From JAAYKT01 sp964408955 (GTDB taxonomy: Bacteria > Bacillota > Clostridia > Lutisporales > Lutisporaceae), in assembly GCA_964408955.1 (NCBI GenBank), contig CAYPBK010000009.1:1-57771 (forward strand): a DNA stretch of 57,771 bases. Reading direction: 5' to 3'. Below the pieces are notes generated by a model. That model ran no database searches and was not told the DNA's origin. It was given only the letters and a program-made list of their open reading frames with translations. Shown in pieces: positions 1 to 7,664 of this stretch. The translations under genes and the position numbers were made by a program. Within the stretch, counting starts at the first letter, position 1. Each line of letters begins with the position of its first letter.

Positions 1-98
1 GTCTCTGGTCTCTAGACGCTAGTCTCTGGTCTCTGGTCTCTAGACGCTAGTCTCTGGTCTCTGGTCTCTGGTCTCTGGACTATGGTCGCTGGACTCCT
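1..98. repeat. 7-bp tandem array (GTCTCTG family)
   Basis: The first 98 bases divide without gaps into fourteen 7-bp units. Most are GTCTCTG or GTCTCTA, with GACGCTA, GACTATG, GTCGCTG and GACTCCT as variants. Short runs with the same period and the same GACGCT variant recur at 50898-50918 and, more degenerate, at 38753-38787. The array may continue to the left of the window. Its function is unknown; it is noncoding and follows the terminator of the small zinc-binding gene. Confidence 0.85.
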
Positions 99-109
99 GC
101 TTAAAAATA

Positions 110-133
110 AAATAGCCACTTGCGTGGCTATTT
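110..133 (-). terminator. Rho-independent terminator of the small zinc-binding gene
   Basis: A 10-bp inverted repeat (AAATAGCCAC / GTGGCTATTT) with a 4-nt loop lies just past the stop codon at 137. On the minus strand it is followed by a T-rich tract. Confidence 0.85.
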
Positions 134-136
134 CAT

Positions 137-415
137 TTACTTTCTAGCTTCAAAGCATTCTTTGCAATAAACAGGTCTGTCATTGGTTGGGTTAAATGGA
201 ATCTGAGTTTCTTTGCCGCAATCTGCACATACTGCATCGTACATTACTCTTTCTCTTCTGCCGCTGTTTGCATTTGCTTTTCTTGCTACCCTACAATCTT
301 TGCATCTTGCAGGTTCGTTTTGGAATCCTTTTTCTGCGTAGAATTCTTGTTCTCCAGCAGTAAAAATGAAATCCTGTCCGCATTCCTTACATTGTAACGT
401 TTTGTCCTGATACAT
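137..415 (-). CDS. Small zinc-ribbon protein (CxxC-x17-CxxC type)
   Basis: This 92-residue protein carries two four-cysteine zinc-binding units. The first has CKEC near the N-terminus paired with CKDC. The second has CADC near residue 66 paired with CKEC near residue 84, about 17 residues apart. That matches the small zinc-ribbon proteins common in Clostridia, whose role is unknown. I chose the internal ATG at 415 because AAAGAGGG lies just upstream; the 28-residue extension to 499 has no such support. It is a single-gene unit with its own terminator. Nucleic-acid or protein binding is possible but not shown. Confidence 0.8.
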   Translation of the reverse strand: MYQDKTLQCKECGQDFIFTAGEQEFYAEKGFQNEPARCKDCRVARKANANSGRRERVMYDAVCADCGKETQIPFNPTNDRPVYCKECFEARK

Positions 416-499
416 GAAAATCCCTCTTTCTTTTTTACTTAGGTTAGGTAGGCCAATAGAACAGGATTTTCTATGTCCGGAAAATACGTTCTCAACCAA

Positions 500-862
500 T
501 CACCTATACCTTGATTATGATTATGGCTATGAGTCAGCTGACCTGATCTTTGCCCCCACACTCGCCGTCAGGGAGTTTTGCTCAAGCATTACACTCCTCA
601 CTAACGCTCCTCTCGGATTACTCCGGACGGACTTACTCCTAAGCCGCACCATGCTCACAAAAATTTATTTTGCTTACGTGGGTCGTTTCGCCTGCGACTG
701 GCATCGACTTTCAACCACAGACCTGACTTCACACCAATAATCATATTATATACCTATTTATTATAATATACAAGAATTTAAAATTTATTTATATTCCTTG
801 TGCAAAATATAACATTGCAGCTCGTTTTTTATCAAAAAATCTTTGTCACGGGTCGCCGACCT
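500..862. other. Noncoding stretch, locally GC-richer, no convincing gene
   Basis: The stretch from 500 to the octamer array holds no convincing gene. Positions about 546-720 are clearly richer in G+C than the flanks. On the minus strand they are purine-rich, with GAGTAA/GGAGTR-like words recurring between 560 and 640. The plus-strand reading frame across it gives a protein with no recognisable domain and starts inside the zinc-ribbon gene. Positions 722-840 are very AT-rich. A short REP-like inverted repeat (GGGTCGCCGACC) lies at 850-861, directly before the octamer array. A decayed gene or a structured RNA is possible; I could not match one. Confidence 0.4.
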
Positions 863-942
863 ATGTTCCCATGTGCCTATGTGCCTATGTGCCTATGTTC
901 CCATGTTCCCATTTGCCTATGTTCCTATGTGCCCATGTTCCA
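863..942. repeat. 8-bp tandem array (ATGTKCCY)
   Basis: Ten consecutive 8-bp units of the form ATGTTCCC or ATGTGCCT can be read with only small changes. The array stops 3 bp before the stop codon of the TPM-domain gene. A second array of the same unit lies at 42785-42872, and a short inverted-orientation one at 38019-38050. Confidence 0.85.
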
Positions 943-944
943 AT

Positions 945-1739
945 TTAGAACTTCCCGCTGCTATGGGACGAGCCTCTGGAATTTACACTGGTTCCTCCCC
1001 CGGAAGAGCTGCTTTTTTCAATTTTTCTCCTAGTCGTTGTAACGAATAGAAATTCGTCTCTTTGATTGGATAGCGTAAAGCCATCTTTTTTAATATATTC
1101 TTTTGCCGTAGTTCTTTGTTTTGCACTTTTCATTTGAAAGTAGAACATGACAACAATAATTATAGCAATTACAAGAGGCGCTATTAAAAGTATAAGAGTT
1201 CCTTTTCGGGTGTCTACATATGGGTCAGTACTTATATCAATAGGCGATCCATTCCTCGATGCTACTAAAAATTCACCGCAACCTTCAACAAATGCTGAAA
1301 AGCTGTCATGATATCTTCCCACTGACAAATCTGAAAGGAATCTATTTTCCAAAACTGCCTTACCATAGTCAGTAAAGGCTACATTACCATATCCATGGGC
1401 CATGATGTCGTAGTCTCTTTCCGCCATGCTAATCATTAGCATTATGCCGCTCTTTTCCTCTCCGTAGCCTAAATCGTATTCATCATAGACATGCTGGGCG
1501 AAATCCTCTATATGCATTTCCCCTTTATCTTCCACTGTCACAATAATTATGTCACACTCATAAAGGTCAGAAAGCTCCGCTGCCCTCTCATCCAGCTCTA
1601 TCCTTTCATCCTCTGTTAAAAGACCAGCCGCATCAGTGACATTATCCAATGCACCTGATGCTCCATAGATAAATGCCGGTGCCATTAAACACAAGGCTAT
1701 AATAAAAATAGTTAAGCTTTTCATAATTTTTCTTTTCAT
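945..1739 (-). CDS. TPM-domain membrane-anchored protein (YgcG family)
   Basis: The 264-residue product has an N-terminal hydrophobic signal or anchor segment (residues about 5-22). A TPM domain follows (about 28-150) with the family's LTEDERIEL opening and a GYGEEKSGIML-like segment. A second membrane helix lies near 177-197, and the tail is Ser/Gly-rich, ending GSSHSSGKF. TPM proteins are extracytoplasmic and some have phosphatase or repair roles, but the activity here is unproven. The start at 1739 is preceded by AGGAGG; the longer frame overlaps the upstream gene without support. It ends a three-gene unit with a TFIIB-type zinc-ribbon protein and an SPFH protein, a recurring trio that suggests a membrane-surface complex. 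Confidence 0.75.
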   Translation of the reverse strand: MKRKIMKSLTIFIIALCLMAPAFIYGASGALDNVTDAAGLLTEDERIELDERAAELSDLYECDIIIVTVEDKGEMHIEDFAQHVYDEYDLGYGEEKSGIMLMISMAERDYDIMAHGYGNVAFTDYGKAVLENRFLSDLSVGRYHDSFSAFVEGCGEFLVASRNGSPIDISTDPYVDTRKGTLILLIAPLVIAIIIVVMFYFQMKSAKQRTTAKEYIKKDGFTLSNQRDEFLFVTTTRRKIEKSSSSGGGTSVNSRGSSHSSGKF

Positions 1740-1750
1740 TCTGGCACCTC

Positions 1751-2848
1751 CTATAACATTTTCATGAGCTTCAGTATTACGAACAGCACTGCTGCTGTAC
1801 CACCCCACAGCCCAAAAAACCATGCTGCCACTTTGCCCTTGGAAATAGGCAAATCGCCTATTAGTTTACCTGTCTGTCCGTTCATCGCAAAAATATAGGT
1901 TTTGTCCTTCCATTTCGTTGTAAGCATCCAAACAGGTAATAAAGCGTATTTCACTGCACCGTGATTCATATTTATGTTCGAGCTGGCTACGGACCAACTC
2001 GTATATCCTGATAAAGTAGAAGCAAGAGCATCAATAGTACTGTTTTTTATACGCAAATTAGCCCTATCGACACTTTCTTCTGCATCCACATCATATTTAT
2101 CTGCAAAAAACCCAGGTAAATAAGCTGTGGAAAAAGGAGCCAAATCCTTATAATCAAAAGGTTCAATGGCATCCATATGTGCATCGGGCATTTTAGTTGA
2201 GCCGTCCACAGGGATTCTTTCAAAGCAAACCTTACCCTCACGCAGCATCTTGTAATGAGATGTCTCGGTCACTTCATAATTACCTGTCCTATAAACCCGA
2301 ACTTTTAAACCTTTGAATTCTATGAATGCATCGGCATCACAATCAAAAAGCCAAAAGGGTACATATACGCCTTTTATCTCTTTTATATGATTCCCTTCTT
2401 TAAAAAGCTTCGGCAGCAACGCCTTTTTCTTATAATGGTTCTTTAGTGCTTTTAGCGCCGCGTCCTTATTCACTTTAAAAGGTATTGCATAATCCGGCTT
2501 CAGATTCCCCTCAAGCTTCCCAGGTACTATTGTCGGATTCCCGCAATAGAGACAGCTCGTCGCTGCGGTATTTGCATCACTTATTATCTCAGCACCACAA
2601 GATGGGCAATTGTATACCTTGAGACCTTGGGCTTCCGCATCACTCCAAGGTGAACCAGCTTCATCTATATCCCATTTTGGTTCCTTGGCTTCTGCGGCGG
2701 CTCTGTCCTGGTCCGCATAGTATTCTTCGATTACAGACACTTCATAAACATTTTCGCAATATTCACATTCCAGCTTACCGCTATCCGTGGAAAACTTTAA
2801 AGGGCCTGTACATGCCGGGCATTTATAATTGGTCACTTGATCACTCAC
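1751..2848 (-). CDS. TFIIB-type zinc-ribbon membrane protein
   Basis: This 365-residue protein has two N-terminal zinc ribbons: CPAC with CEYC at about residues 10-31, and CPSC with CLYC at about 81-103. A long central region without a recognised fold follows. A single hydrophobic segment near the C-terminus (about 340-362) probably anchors it in the membrane. The start is GTG at 2848, set by AGGAGGG six bases upstream. The stop lies 11 bp before the TPM gene, so the two are co-transcribed. Related genes are usually called TFIIB-type zinc-ribbon proteins because of the ribbons alone; a role in transcription is unlikely for a membrane protein. Confidence 0.75.
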   Translation of the reverse strand: MSDQVTNYKCPACTGPLKFSTDSGKLECEYCENVYEVSVIEEYYADQDRAAAEAKEPKWDIDEAGSPWSDAEAQGLKVYNCPSCGAEIISDANTAATSCLYCGNPTIVPGKLEGNLKPDYAIPFKVNKDAALKALKNHYKKKALLPKLFKEGNHIKEIKGVYVPFWLFDCDADAFIEFKGLKVRVYRTGNYEVTETSHYKMLREGKVCFERIPVDGSTKMPDAHMDAIEPFDYKDLAPFSTAYLPGFFADKYDVDAEESVDRANLRIKNSTIDALASTLSGYTSWSVASSNINMNHGAVKYALLPVWMLTTKWKDKTYIFAMNGQTGKLIGDLPISKGKVAAWFFGLWGGTAAVLFVILKLMKML

Positions 2849-2919
2849 AGTATCCCTCCTTATCTCTGATTTTTCTTTTATGATTAAAGGCGGCAGCCTG
2901 CCGCCCCCTTATCCGATTA

Positions 2920-4263
2920 TTATTTCTGATCCTTTTCGTCAAATATATCTCCGCACTCCGGGCAAAACTTCGGTGGATTCTTCGGATCCTTTGGCTCCCA
3001 TCCGCATTTATCACATTTGTATAAAGGTGCGTCTGCCGGCTTTGGTTTACCGCATTCTGCACAGAACTTTCCTTTGTTTACTGCACCGCAGCTGCAAGTC
3101 CAGCCCTCCGCCTGAGGCTTGCCGCAATTAGCGCAAAATTTACCCGTATTAGTGGTGCCGCATCCGCAGAGCCAGCCTTGAGGAGAAGGTGATTGCTGTT
3201 GCTGCTGTTGAGGTTGCTGAGGTTGCCCTTGTGGTTGCTGACTGCCCATAGTATATAGGTTTTGCGCATTCATGCCTCCCACAGCCCCAGCCATATTCAT
3301 TCCCATAAAGGCCATAGCGGGTCCGGCATTGGGATTAGCTGCCGCTGATTGCATAGCAGCTGCCTGAGAGCCTACTAAATGAGCCGCAGCTCTTGTGGGA
3401 TCCATAAAAGCAGCGTTTCTTTGAAGCTCTTTAATCATCTTTTCGTCTTCCTCAGATGCTTTAACTGAGGAAACGCCAAAGGATATTATCTCAAGCCCTC
3501 TTAACTCGCCCCATTTGGCAGATAATACATTATTAAGAGCCTGTGCCAGCTCTTCTGTATGTCCGGGCAGCGCGCTATAGCGTATACCCATCTCCGATAT
3601 ACGTGCAAAAGCCGGTTGTAACGCTGTCATAAGCTCACTTTTTAATTGACCGTCTATTTCATTTCTATTATATTCCTCCGCAACATTGCCGCTGACATTG
3701 GTATAAAATAAAATAGGGTTGGTAACCTTATAGCTGTATTCACCGAAGCATTTGATACCGATATCTATATCTATTCCCGCCCTCTCATCCACTACTCTGA
3801 AAGGTACGGGGCTAGGAGTTCCGTATTTGTTACCGATTAACTCTTTAGTATTGAAATAGTATATGCGCTGATCCTTCCCAGGGTCACCGCCAAAGGTAAA
3901 ACGTTTGCCGATTTGTCCAAAGACAGACTTAATATTGTTGCTTAAGCCTCCATATAGCAATGTCGGCTCTGACGATGCATCATATACAAATTCCCCCGGC
4001 TCGGCGCACATATCCACAACCTTGCCTTGCTCGGTAATTATCATACATTGACCATCAGCCACGGCAATGATTGATCCGTTGGATATAATGTTGTCCTCTC
4101 CTTTAACATTGGAGCTTCTTTTGCCTGTGCGCTTCCTGCCTTTAGTTACCAATATATCTACAGGAATTGATTCACAATAGAAAAATTCACGCCACTGATC
4201 TGCCATTACACCGCTGAAAGCTCCTATCCCTGCTTTAAAAATACCCACCTTTACCACTCCCAT
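2920..4263 (-). CDS. SPFH-domain protein with C-terminal zinc ribbons (virion-core-like, YdjI family)
   Basis: The protein has an SPFH (band-7-like) region over roughly residues 30-290. An Ala/Met-rich stretch and a Gln/Pro-rich linker (about 345-365) follow, then three zinc-ribbon units: CGCG/CANC, CSCG/CAEC and CDKC/CPEC. This order matches the YdjI or virion-core-like family, which is thought to scaffold at the membrane. The first ATG (4263) has no clear ribosome binding site. GTG at codon 6 (4248) has GGAG eight bases upstream and may be the true start, giving 442 residues. It is the first gene of the trio with the zinc-ribbon and TPM genes. Confidence 0.8.
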   Translation of the reverse strand: MGVVKVGIFKAGIGAFSGVMADQWREFFYCESIPVDILVTKGRKRTGKRSSNVKGEDNIISNGSIIAVADGQCMIITEQGKVVDMCAEPGEFVYDASSEPTLLYGGLSNNIKSVFGQIGKRFTFGGDPGKDQRIYYFNTKELIGNKYGTPSPVPFRVVDERAGIDIDIGIKCFGEYSYKVTNPILFYTNVSGNVAEEYNRNEIDGQLKSELMTALQPAFARISEMGIRYSALPGHTEELAQALNNVLSAKWGELRGLEIISFGVSSVKASEEDEKMIKELQRNAAFMDPTRAAAHLVGSQAAAMQSAAANPNAGPAMAFMGMNMAGAVGGMNAQNLYTMGSQQPQGQPQQPQQQQQQSPSPQGWLCGCGTTNTGKFCANCGKPQAEGWTCSCGAVNKGKFCAECGKPKPADAPLYKCDKCGWEPKDPKNPPKFCPECGDIFDEKDQK

Positions 4264-4559
4264 CTTTTTATTATATATTTATTATTTGTCGGGACATCTT
4301 ATAACAAAATTAAACCAATAAGCTATTTAAATTATAATACATATTCCTTTTTTGTAAAACACAAAAATGAAAGCGGCTTCGCCGCATCAAATAATTATCG
4401 TTATTCTATTAAGCTATATAGCTGCTGATAGATTCCCAGTATTATATATGGCGAAAATATCACTTTCCCCAACAAGCCCCATTTCGATGTAATGAGAAAA
4501 TTTTGCCACAACGCATAAGCAATACGAAAAGTAAAAGCTATTAATCGTTACTCATTTTT
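4264..4559. other. Intergenic region, no gene seen
   Basis: I see no coding sequence in this AT-rich spacer. It contains one compact GC-rich hairpin (reported separately) and must hold the promoter of the SPFH unit. I could not assign that promoter with confidence. Confidence 0.5.
4360..4385 (-). terminator. Probable terminator of the fliD/fliS unit
   Basis: GCGGC-TTC-GCCGC forms a small GC-rich hairpin. On the minus strand it is followed by a T-rich stretch (TTTCATTTTTG). It lies about 175 bp beyond the FlgN/FliT-like stop codon and upstream of the SPFH unit. Confidence 0.6.
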
Positions 4560-5036
4560 CTATTTTTTTTTATCTATATAAACACCGTCAGTATTTATAT
4601 TTTGCTTCTCATAGGCATTAATAGACTTTCTACCTACACTGACGTTTTTTATATCCTTCTTTATTTCCTTTATTAAAGCTTCCAGCTTGGTCCTGTTCTC
4701 CGTCTCCAGCTCCATGATTTTGCTGCCTGATTCGCTAATCTCTTTCACTTGATTTTGCAAGGTTTTTAATTCCGGATAAAGCTTTAAATCCAGCTCATCA
4801 AGGGCAGTGATTTTCAAATCCCTTTTCAACTTTTCAAATGTAGCTTGAAAAAACTTATCTATCTCTACTATTTCATCTATCTTTACTTGCTTTTTATCTA
4901 TGAGTTCATCCAGCTTGATTCCTTCACTTTCATCTATATCCTTTTTTTGTTCCAGTGTTAAATCGTATATCGCCTCTAAAGCAGCCTTTTTTTCTTCAAT
5001 AAGTTTTAACATTTGCATTATTTCTTTATTGCCCAT
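4560..5036 (-). CDS. FliT/FlgN-like flagellar export chaperone (putative)
   Basis: A 158-residue, highly charged, helical protein with heptad-like runs of Leu/Ile, Lys and Glu and no membrane segment. It follows fliS and fliD, where Firmicutes encode FliT- or FlgN-like chaperones. The start at 5036 is set by AAGGAGG; the longer frame from 5150 runs back through the preceding terminator and is unlikely. The assignment rests on position and on size and coiled-coil character, not on a decisive motif. An unrelated helical protein cannot be excluded. Confidence 0.5.
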   Translation of the reverse strand: MGNKEIMQMLKLIEEKKAALEAIYDLTLEQKKDIDESEGIKLDELIDKKQVKIDEIVEIDKFFQATFEKLKRDLKITALDELDLKLYPELKTLQNQVKEISESGSKIMELETENRTKLEALIKEIKKDIKNVSVGRKSINAYEKQNINTDGVYIDKKK

Positions 5037-5127
5037 CCCGCACCTCCTTATTTTGTATAGCTGACAAAGCCGCCACTGCTTAATGTCTGATAACTTAGCA
5101 ATGGGTATCGTCGGCGAACTGATGCCC

Positions 5128-5159
5128 AAGGAAAAACAAAAGGCATGCAAGCATGCCTT
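5128..5159 (-). terminator. Terminator overlapping the end of fliS
   Basis: AAGGCATG and CATGCCTT pair across a short loop. On the minus strand they are followed by TTTTGTTTTTCC. The hairpin overlaps the fliS stop codon, so it may limit expression of the chaperone gene downstream. Confidence 0.75.
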
Positions 5160-5547
5160 ATTGATTTACTACTTGCTGCCCTTTCGCCATCTTCATGGCT
5201 TGTCCCCATGTATCCCTTAGCTCTTCTGCGTATCCTATTACTTCCTCTATTATGGCCTTATCCTTTTTGATATTTGCATCTACGAGTCTCCAATACATGT
5301 AGTCGTACAACTTGTATAGATTATTGGATACATCGTAGTCCATATTCAGACACCCCATAAATTCTTCTATTATGTCCTGGGCTCTGCCTATATCATAATT
5401 CGTTTTTTCTTTATTGCATTCTTCTATGGATTGAGCTGCAAGCTTTAGGAACTTTATCAATCCGTTATAAAGCATAAGAGTCAGCTCCTGGGGTGTAGAA
5501 GTATTTACTATATTGTTTTTGTATTGCTGATAAGGGTTTGCCATCAT
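5158..5547 (-). CDS. fliS: FliS, flagellin export chaperone
   Basis: The 129-residue product has the FliS signature: an N-terminal NPYQQYKNN segment, a TPQELTLMLYNGLIKFL helix start, and four amphipathic helices ending in a WGQAMK-like segment. FliS binds the C-terminal helix of flagellin in the cytoplasm and delivers it to the export gate. I chose the ATG at 5547, the first of two adjacent ATGs, because GGAGG lies nine bases upstream. It follows fliD with a 22-bp gap. A second, more divergent FliS is encoded at 53442-53882, so each flagellin may have its own chaperone. Confidence 0.92.
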   Translation of the reverse strand: MMANPYQQYKNNIVNTSTPQELTLMLYNGLIKFLKLAAQSIEECNKEKTNYDIGRAQDIIEEFMGCLNMDYDVSNNLYKLYDYMYWRLVDANIKKDKAIIEEVIGYAEELRDTWGQAMKMAKGQQVVNQ

Positions 5548-5569
5548 ATATGATCGCCTCCGTTTACTA

Positions 5570-7165
5570 TTATTGTCCTCCGCCAAGGCTTTGGGACAGC
5601 CACGCTGATTGGGCATTCATCCTGTTTAAAGATGTTTCCAGTGTTGCAAATTTTCGATATAAGCTTTCTTCTTTGATATAAAGCTTTCTCATCATATCCT
5701 CAATGAGTAAATCTTTTTTATTTATTTCATTTACCAGAGTGCTTTGAAACTCTGTCAAATCTCCGACTATTCCTGCTTTTTCAAGGAGAAGTCCTTTTTT
5801 TCCCGCTTCATTTCTCGTTGTCCTAATATTATCCTGCAATATGTCAAACAGTCTTTCTACCAGACCGCTTTCTTCGTACCTTTGCTTTCTGTCTGCTGCT
5901 GTTGCATCGGGGTCATAGCTCTTTTCCGGTTGCTTTGCAAAAATACTCATTACATTATCCGGGTTTTCCTCTATTGCTTTTCTAAGCTTTTCTTCGTCTA
6001 TAAAAAGTCTTGCGCCCTCTCTCCAGTCTCCTGTGGAAACTCCGATAGAGGCTAAGGTCCCGGCTTCAGTCGCATCTCCCATTGCTCTTCTCATGTTGAA
6101 TAAAATATCGTTTAGTATGCTGTCATTTTTGATAAGACCTTTTTTCGCGCTTTCCTCCCATTTTTTTATATCATCCTCTTTCATTACCTGTTTCTGCTCA
6201 TCCGTCAAAGGAAGATAATAGGAGCCGTTTGAGCCGCTTGTTTTAGGCCTGGACTCATTTACTTTTCCTGTGATAGTGTCAACCAATTCGTTGTATTTGT
6301 CTATAAAGGTCTTTATTTTGTCAAATATAGCATCTGTATCCTGCTTCAGAGCTATATCTGCAGTGCCTTCACCTTTCAAAGAGTAAATTACGCCATCAAT
6401 GTTAAATACATTGGAAGACCTTGTAGCCGTTTTATTATCTAGCTTAAATTCGGCATCTTGTCCGGTCACTGTAGAAGTCTGAAACCCTAATTTAACAAAT
6501 AGTTCTGTATTCTCTGTGAATTCAATTTTTGCCTCTGCTCCCATTGTCTTAGTCGACATGGTAAATTTGTCTAAAAAGGAGCTGTAAGAAATCTTGACAT
6601 TTGCTTTGCTGTTATTTATTGAGTTCATTAAGTCGCTTACTCTTTTGTCCCCGTTTATTTCTATGGTCTCCCCGTTAATGCCAAAGGACAGTTTGCCCTC
6701 CGTCATGGTTAAGCCGTATTTATCAGCCATTTCTGAAATGGTGCTGTTGACACTGAGACCCTCTGCAGAAAAGCTGTCTGAAGAGGCTTCCATAGTTGCT
6801 GCTTTAGCCAGTCTGGTTACCTCTATGCTATGGTTAAGCATCGATATCTGCCCGCTACCAGATGCGGTAACAACACTTGTGTTGCTTGATGTCGCCGTAT
6901 ATGAATAATAGGTGTTGGATGATCGCATATAGTTAGCCGGCTTTAAAATGTCGAAAAAGTCATCCTTGAAGCTGCGAAGAGCGTTAGTTATTGATCTGTA
7001 ATCATCACGCCTCCACTCCAATATCTGCCTGTCTTGCCTCATCTTATCCACTTTCATGGATTCAATAAGCATCATCTGGCTAACGATGGAATCCGTGTCA
7101 AGCCCGGATGCCATACCGGTAAAACGCAATCTTGAATTTAATATACTTGAAATATTATTAATCAT
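5570..7165 (-). CDS. fliD: FliD, flagellar filament cap (hook-associated protein 2)
   Basis: This 531-residue protein begins with the FliD_N pattern (FTGMASGLDTDSIV near residue 15) and has the long coiled C-terminal region typical of FliD_C. FliD caps the growing filament and guides flagellin folding. The start is the ATG at 7165, preceded by AGGAGG. It lies 6 bp after flaG and before fliS, the usual flaG-fliD-fliS order. Length is slightly above average for the family, with the extra residues in the variable middle domain. Confidence 0.95.
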   Translation of the reverse strand: MINNISSILNSRLRFTGMASGLDTDSIVSQMMLIESMKVDKMRQDRQILEWRRDDYRSITNALRSFKDDFFDILKPANYMRSSNTYYSYTATSSNTSVVTASGSGQISMLNHSIEVTRLAKAATMEASSDSFSAEGLSVNSTISEMADKYGLTMTEGKLSFGINGETIEINGDKRVSDLMNSINNSKANVKISYSSFLDKFTMSTKTMGAEAKIEFTENTELFVKLGFQTSTVTGQDAEFKLDNKTATRSSNVFNIDGVIYSLKGEGTADIALKQDTDAIFDKIKTFIDKYNELVDTITGKVNESRPKTSGSNGSYYLPLTDEQKQVMKEDDIKKWEESAKKGLIKNDSILNDILFNMRRAMGDATEAGTLASIGVSTGDWREGARLFIDEEKLRKAIEENPDNVMSIFAKQPEKSYDPDATAADRKQRYEESGLVERLFDILQDNIRTTRNEAGKKGLLLEKAGIVGDLTEFQSTLVNEINKKDLLIEDMMRKLYIKEESLYRKFATLETSLNRMNAQSAWLSQSLGGGQ

Positions 7166-7171
7166 ACTCGC

Positions 7172-7576
7172 CTACCTCCTCTCATCCACTAGTATTCCGG
7201 CTATTTCCCATAGCTTTGCTACTAGATCTAAAATTTTCTCCGGCGGTATTTCTCTGATGACTTCTTTTGTGTCTTTATTTATCACCTTGACCATTATTTC
7301 TTTTGTTCTTTCATGTATGGAATACTCAAAGCTGCACGAAGCACCGGTTATTGCTTTATTCGCTCTGTTCACCATAGATACCCAAGCAGCCTCATCAATA
7401 GAAAGCTCGTGCTTCTGCTTCCTGTTAAGCTCTCTAAAGCCGGTGTTTGGATTTTTAGGAGGCTTGCTGGTGTTTGCAGCCGTTCTTTGAACAACCTCAA
7501 CGGGGCTGTCAATATCAGCGACAGCTGTATCTGATGTGAACATAGGCGCAGCATTAATAATTGAATCTATTCTCAT
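7172..7576 (-). CDS. flaG: FlaG-family flagellar protein
   Basis: The 134-residue protein has a variable, Pro/Asn-rich N-terminal part and a conserved C-terminal FlaG domain. The domain shows FEYSIHERTKEIMVKVINKDTKEV-like spacing and the hallmark VIREIPPEKILD. FlaG influences filament length in some bacteria. Two in-frame ATGs are available; 7576 has the better spacing (nine bases) from GGAGG than 7582. It is the first gene of the flaG-fliD-fliS unit and lies downstream of a hairpin that ends the diguanylate cyclase gene. Confidence 0.88.
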   Translation of the reverse strand: MRIDSIINAAPMFTSDTAVADIDSPVEVVQRTAANTSKPPKNPNTGFRELNRKQKHELSIDEAAWVSMVNRANKAITGASCSFEYSIHERTKEIMVKVINKDTKEVIREIPPEKILDLVAKLWEIAGILVDERR

Positions 7577-7605
7577 ATGCATCTCCCTCCATGGATAAAA
7601 TAATA

Positions 7606-7645
7606 AAATCCTTTCATTAATACTTATCGTAATAATGAAGGATTT
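7606..7645 (-). terminator. Terminator of the diguanylate cyclase gene
   Basis: AAATCCTTTCATTA pairs imperfectly with TAATGAAGGATTT across a 12-nt loop, with A/T-rich tracts on both sides, so it could act in either direction. It lies just past the stop codon at 7665. Confidence 0.75.
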
Positions 7646-7664
7646 TCTTTAGCATATTTCCAAA

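Noticed and set aside
1..98. Tandem array as CRISPR
   Set aside because: The units are 7 bp and contiguous, with no spacers and no cas genes in the window.
546..720. RNase P, tmRNA or 6S RNA
   Set aside because: I looked for the landmark sequences of each on both strands and did not find them.
414..740. Plus-strand frame of 108 residues
   Set aside because: It starts inside the zinc-ribbon gene on the other strand, has no domain and no ribosome binding site.
863..942. Octamer array as CRISPR or coding repeat
   Set aside because: There are no spacers; the plus-strand frame across it reads as low-complexity and continues antisense into the TPM gene.
7056..7490. Plus-strand frame of 144 residues opposite fliD/flaG
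   Set aside because: It is antisense to two conserved genes and hydrophobic only by codon complement.
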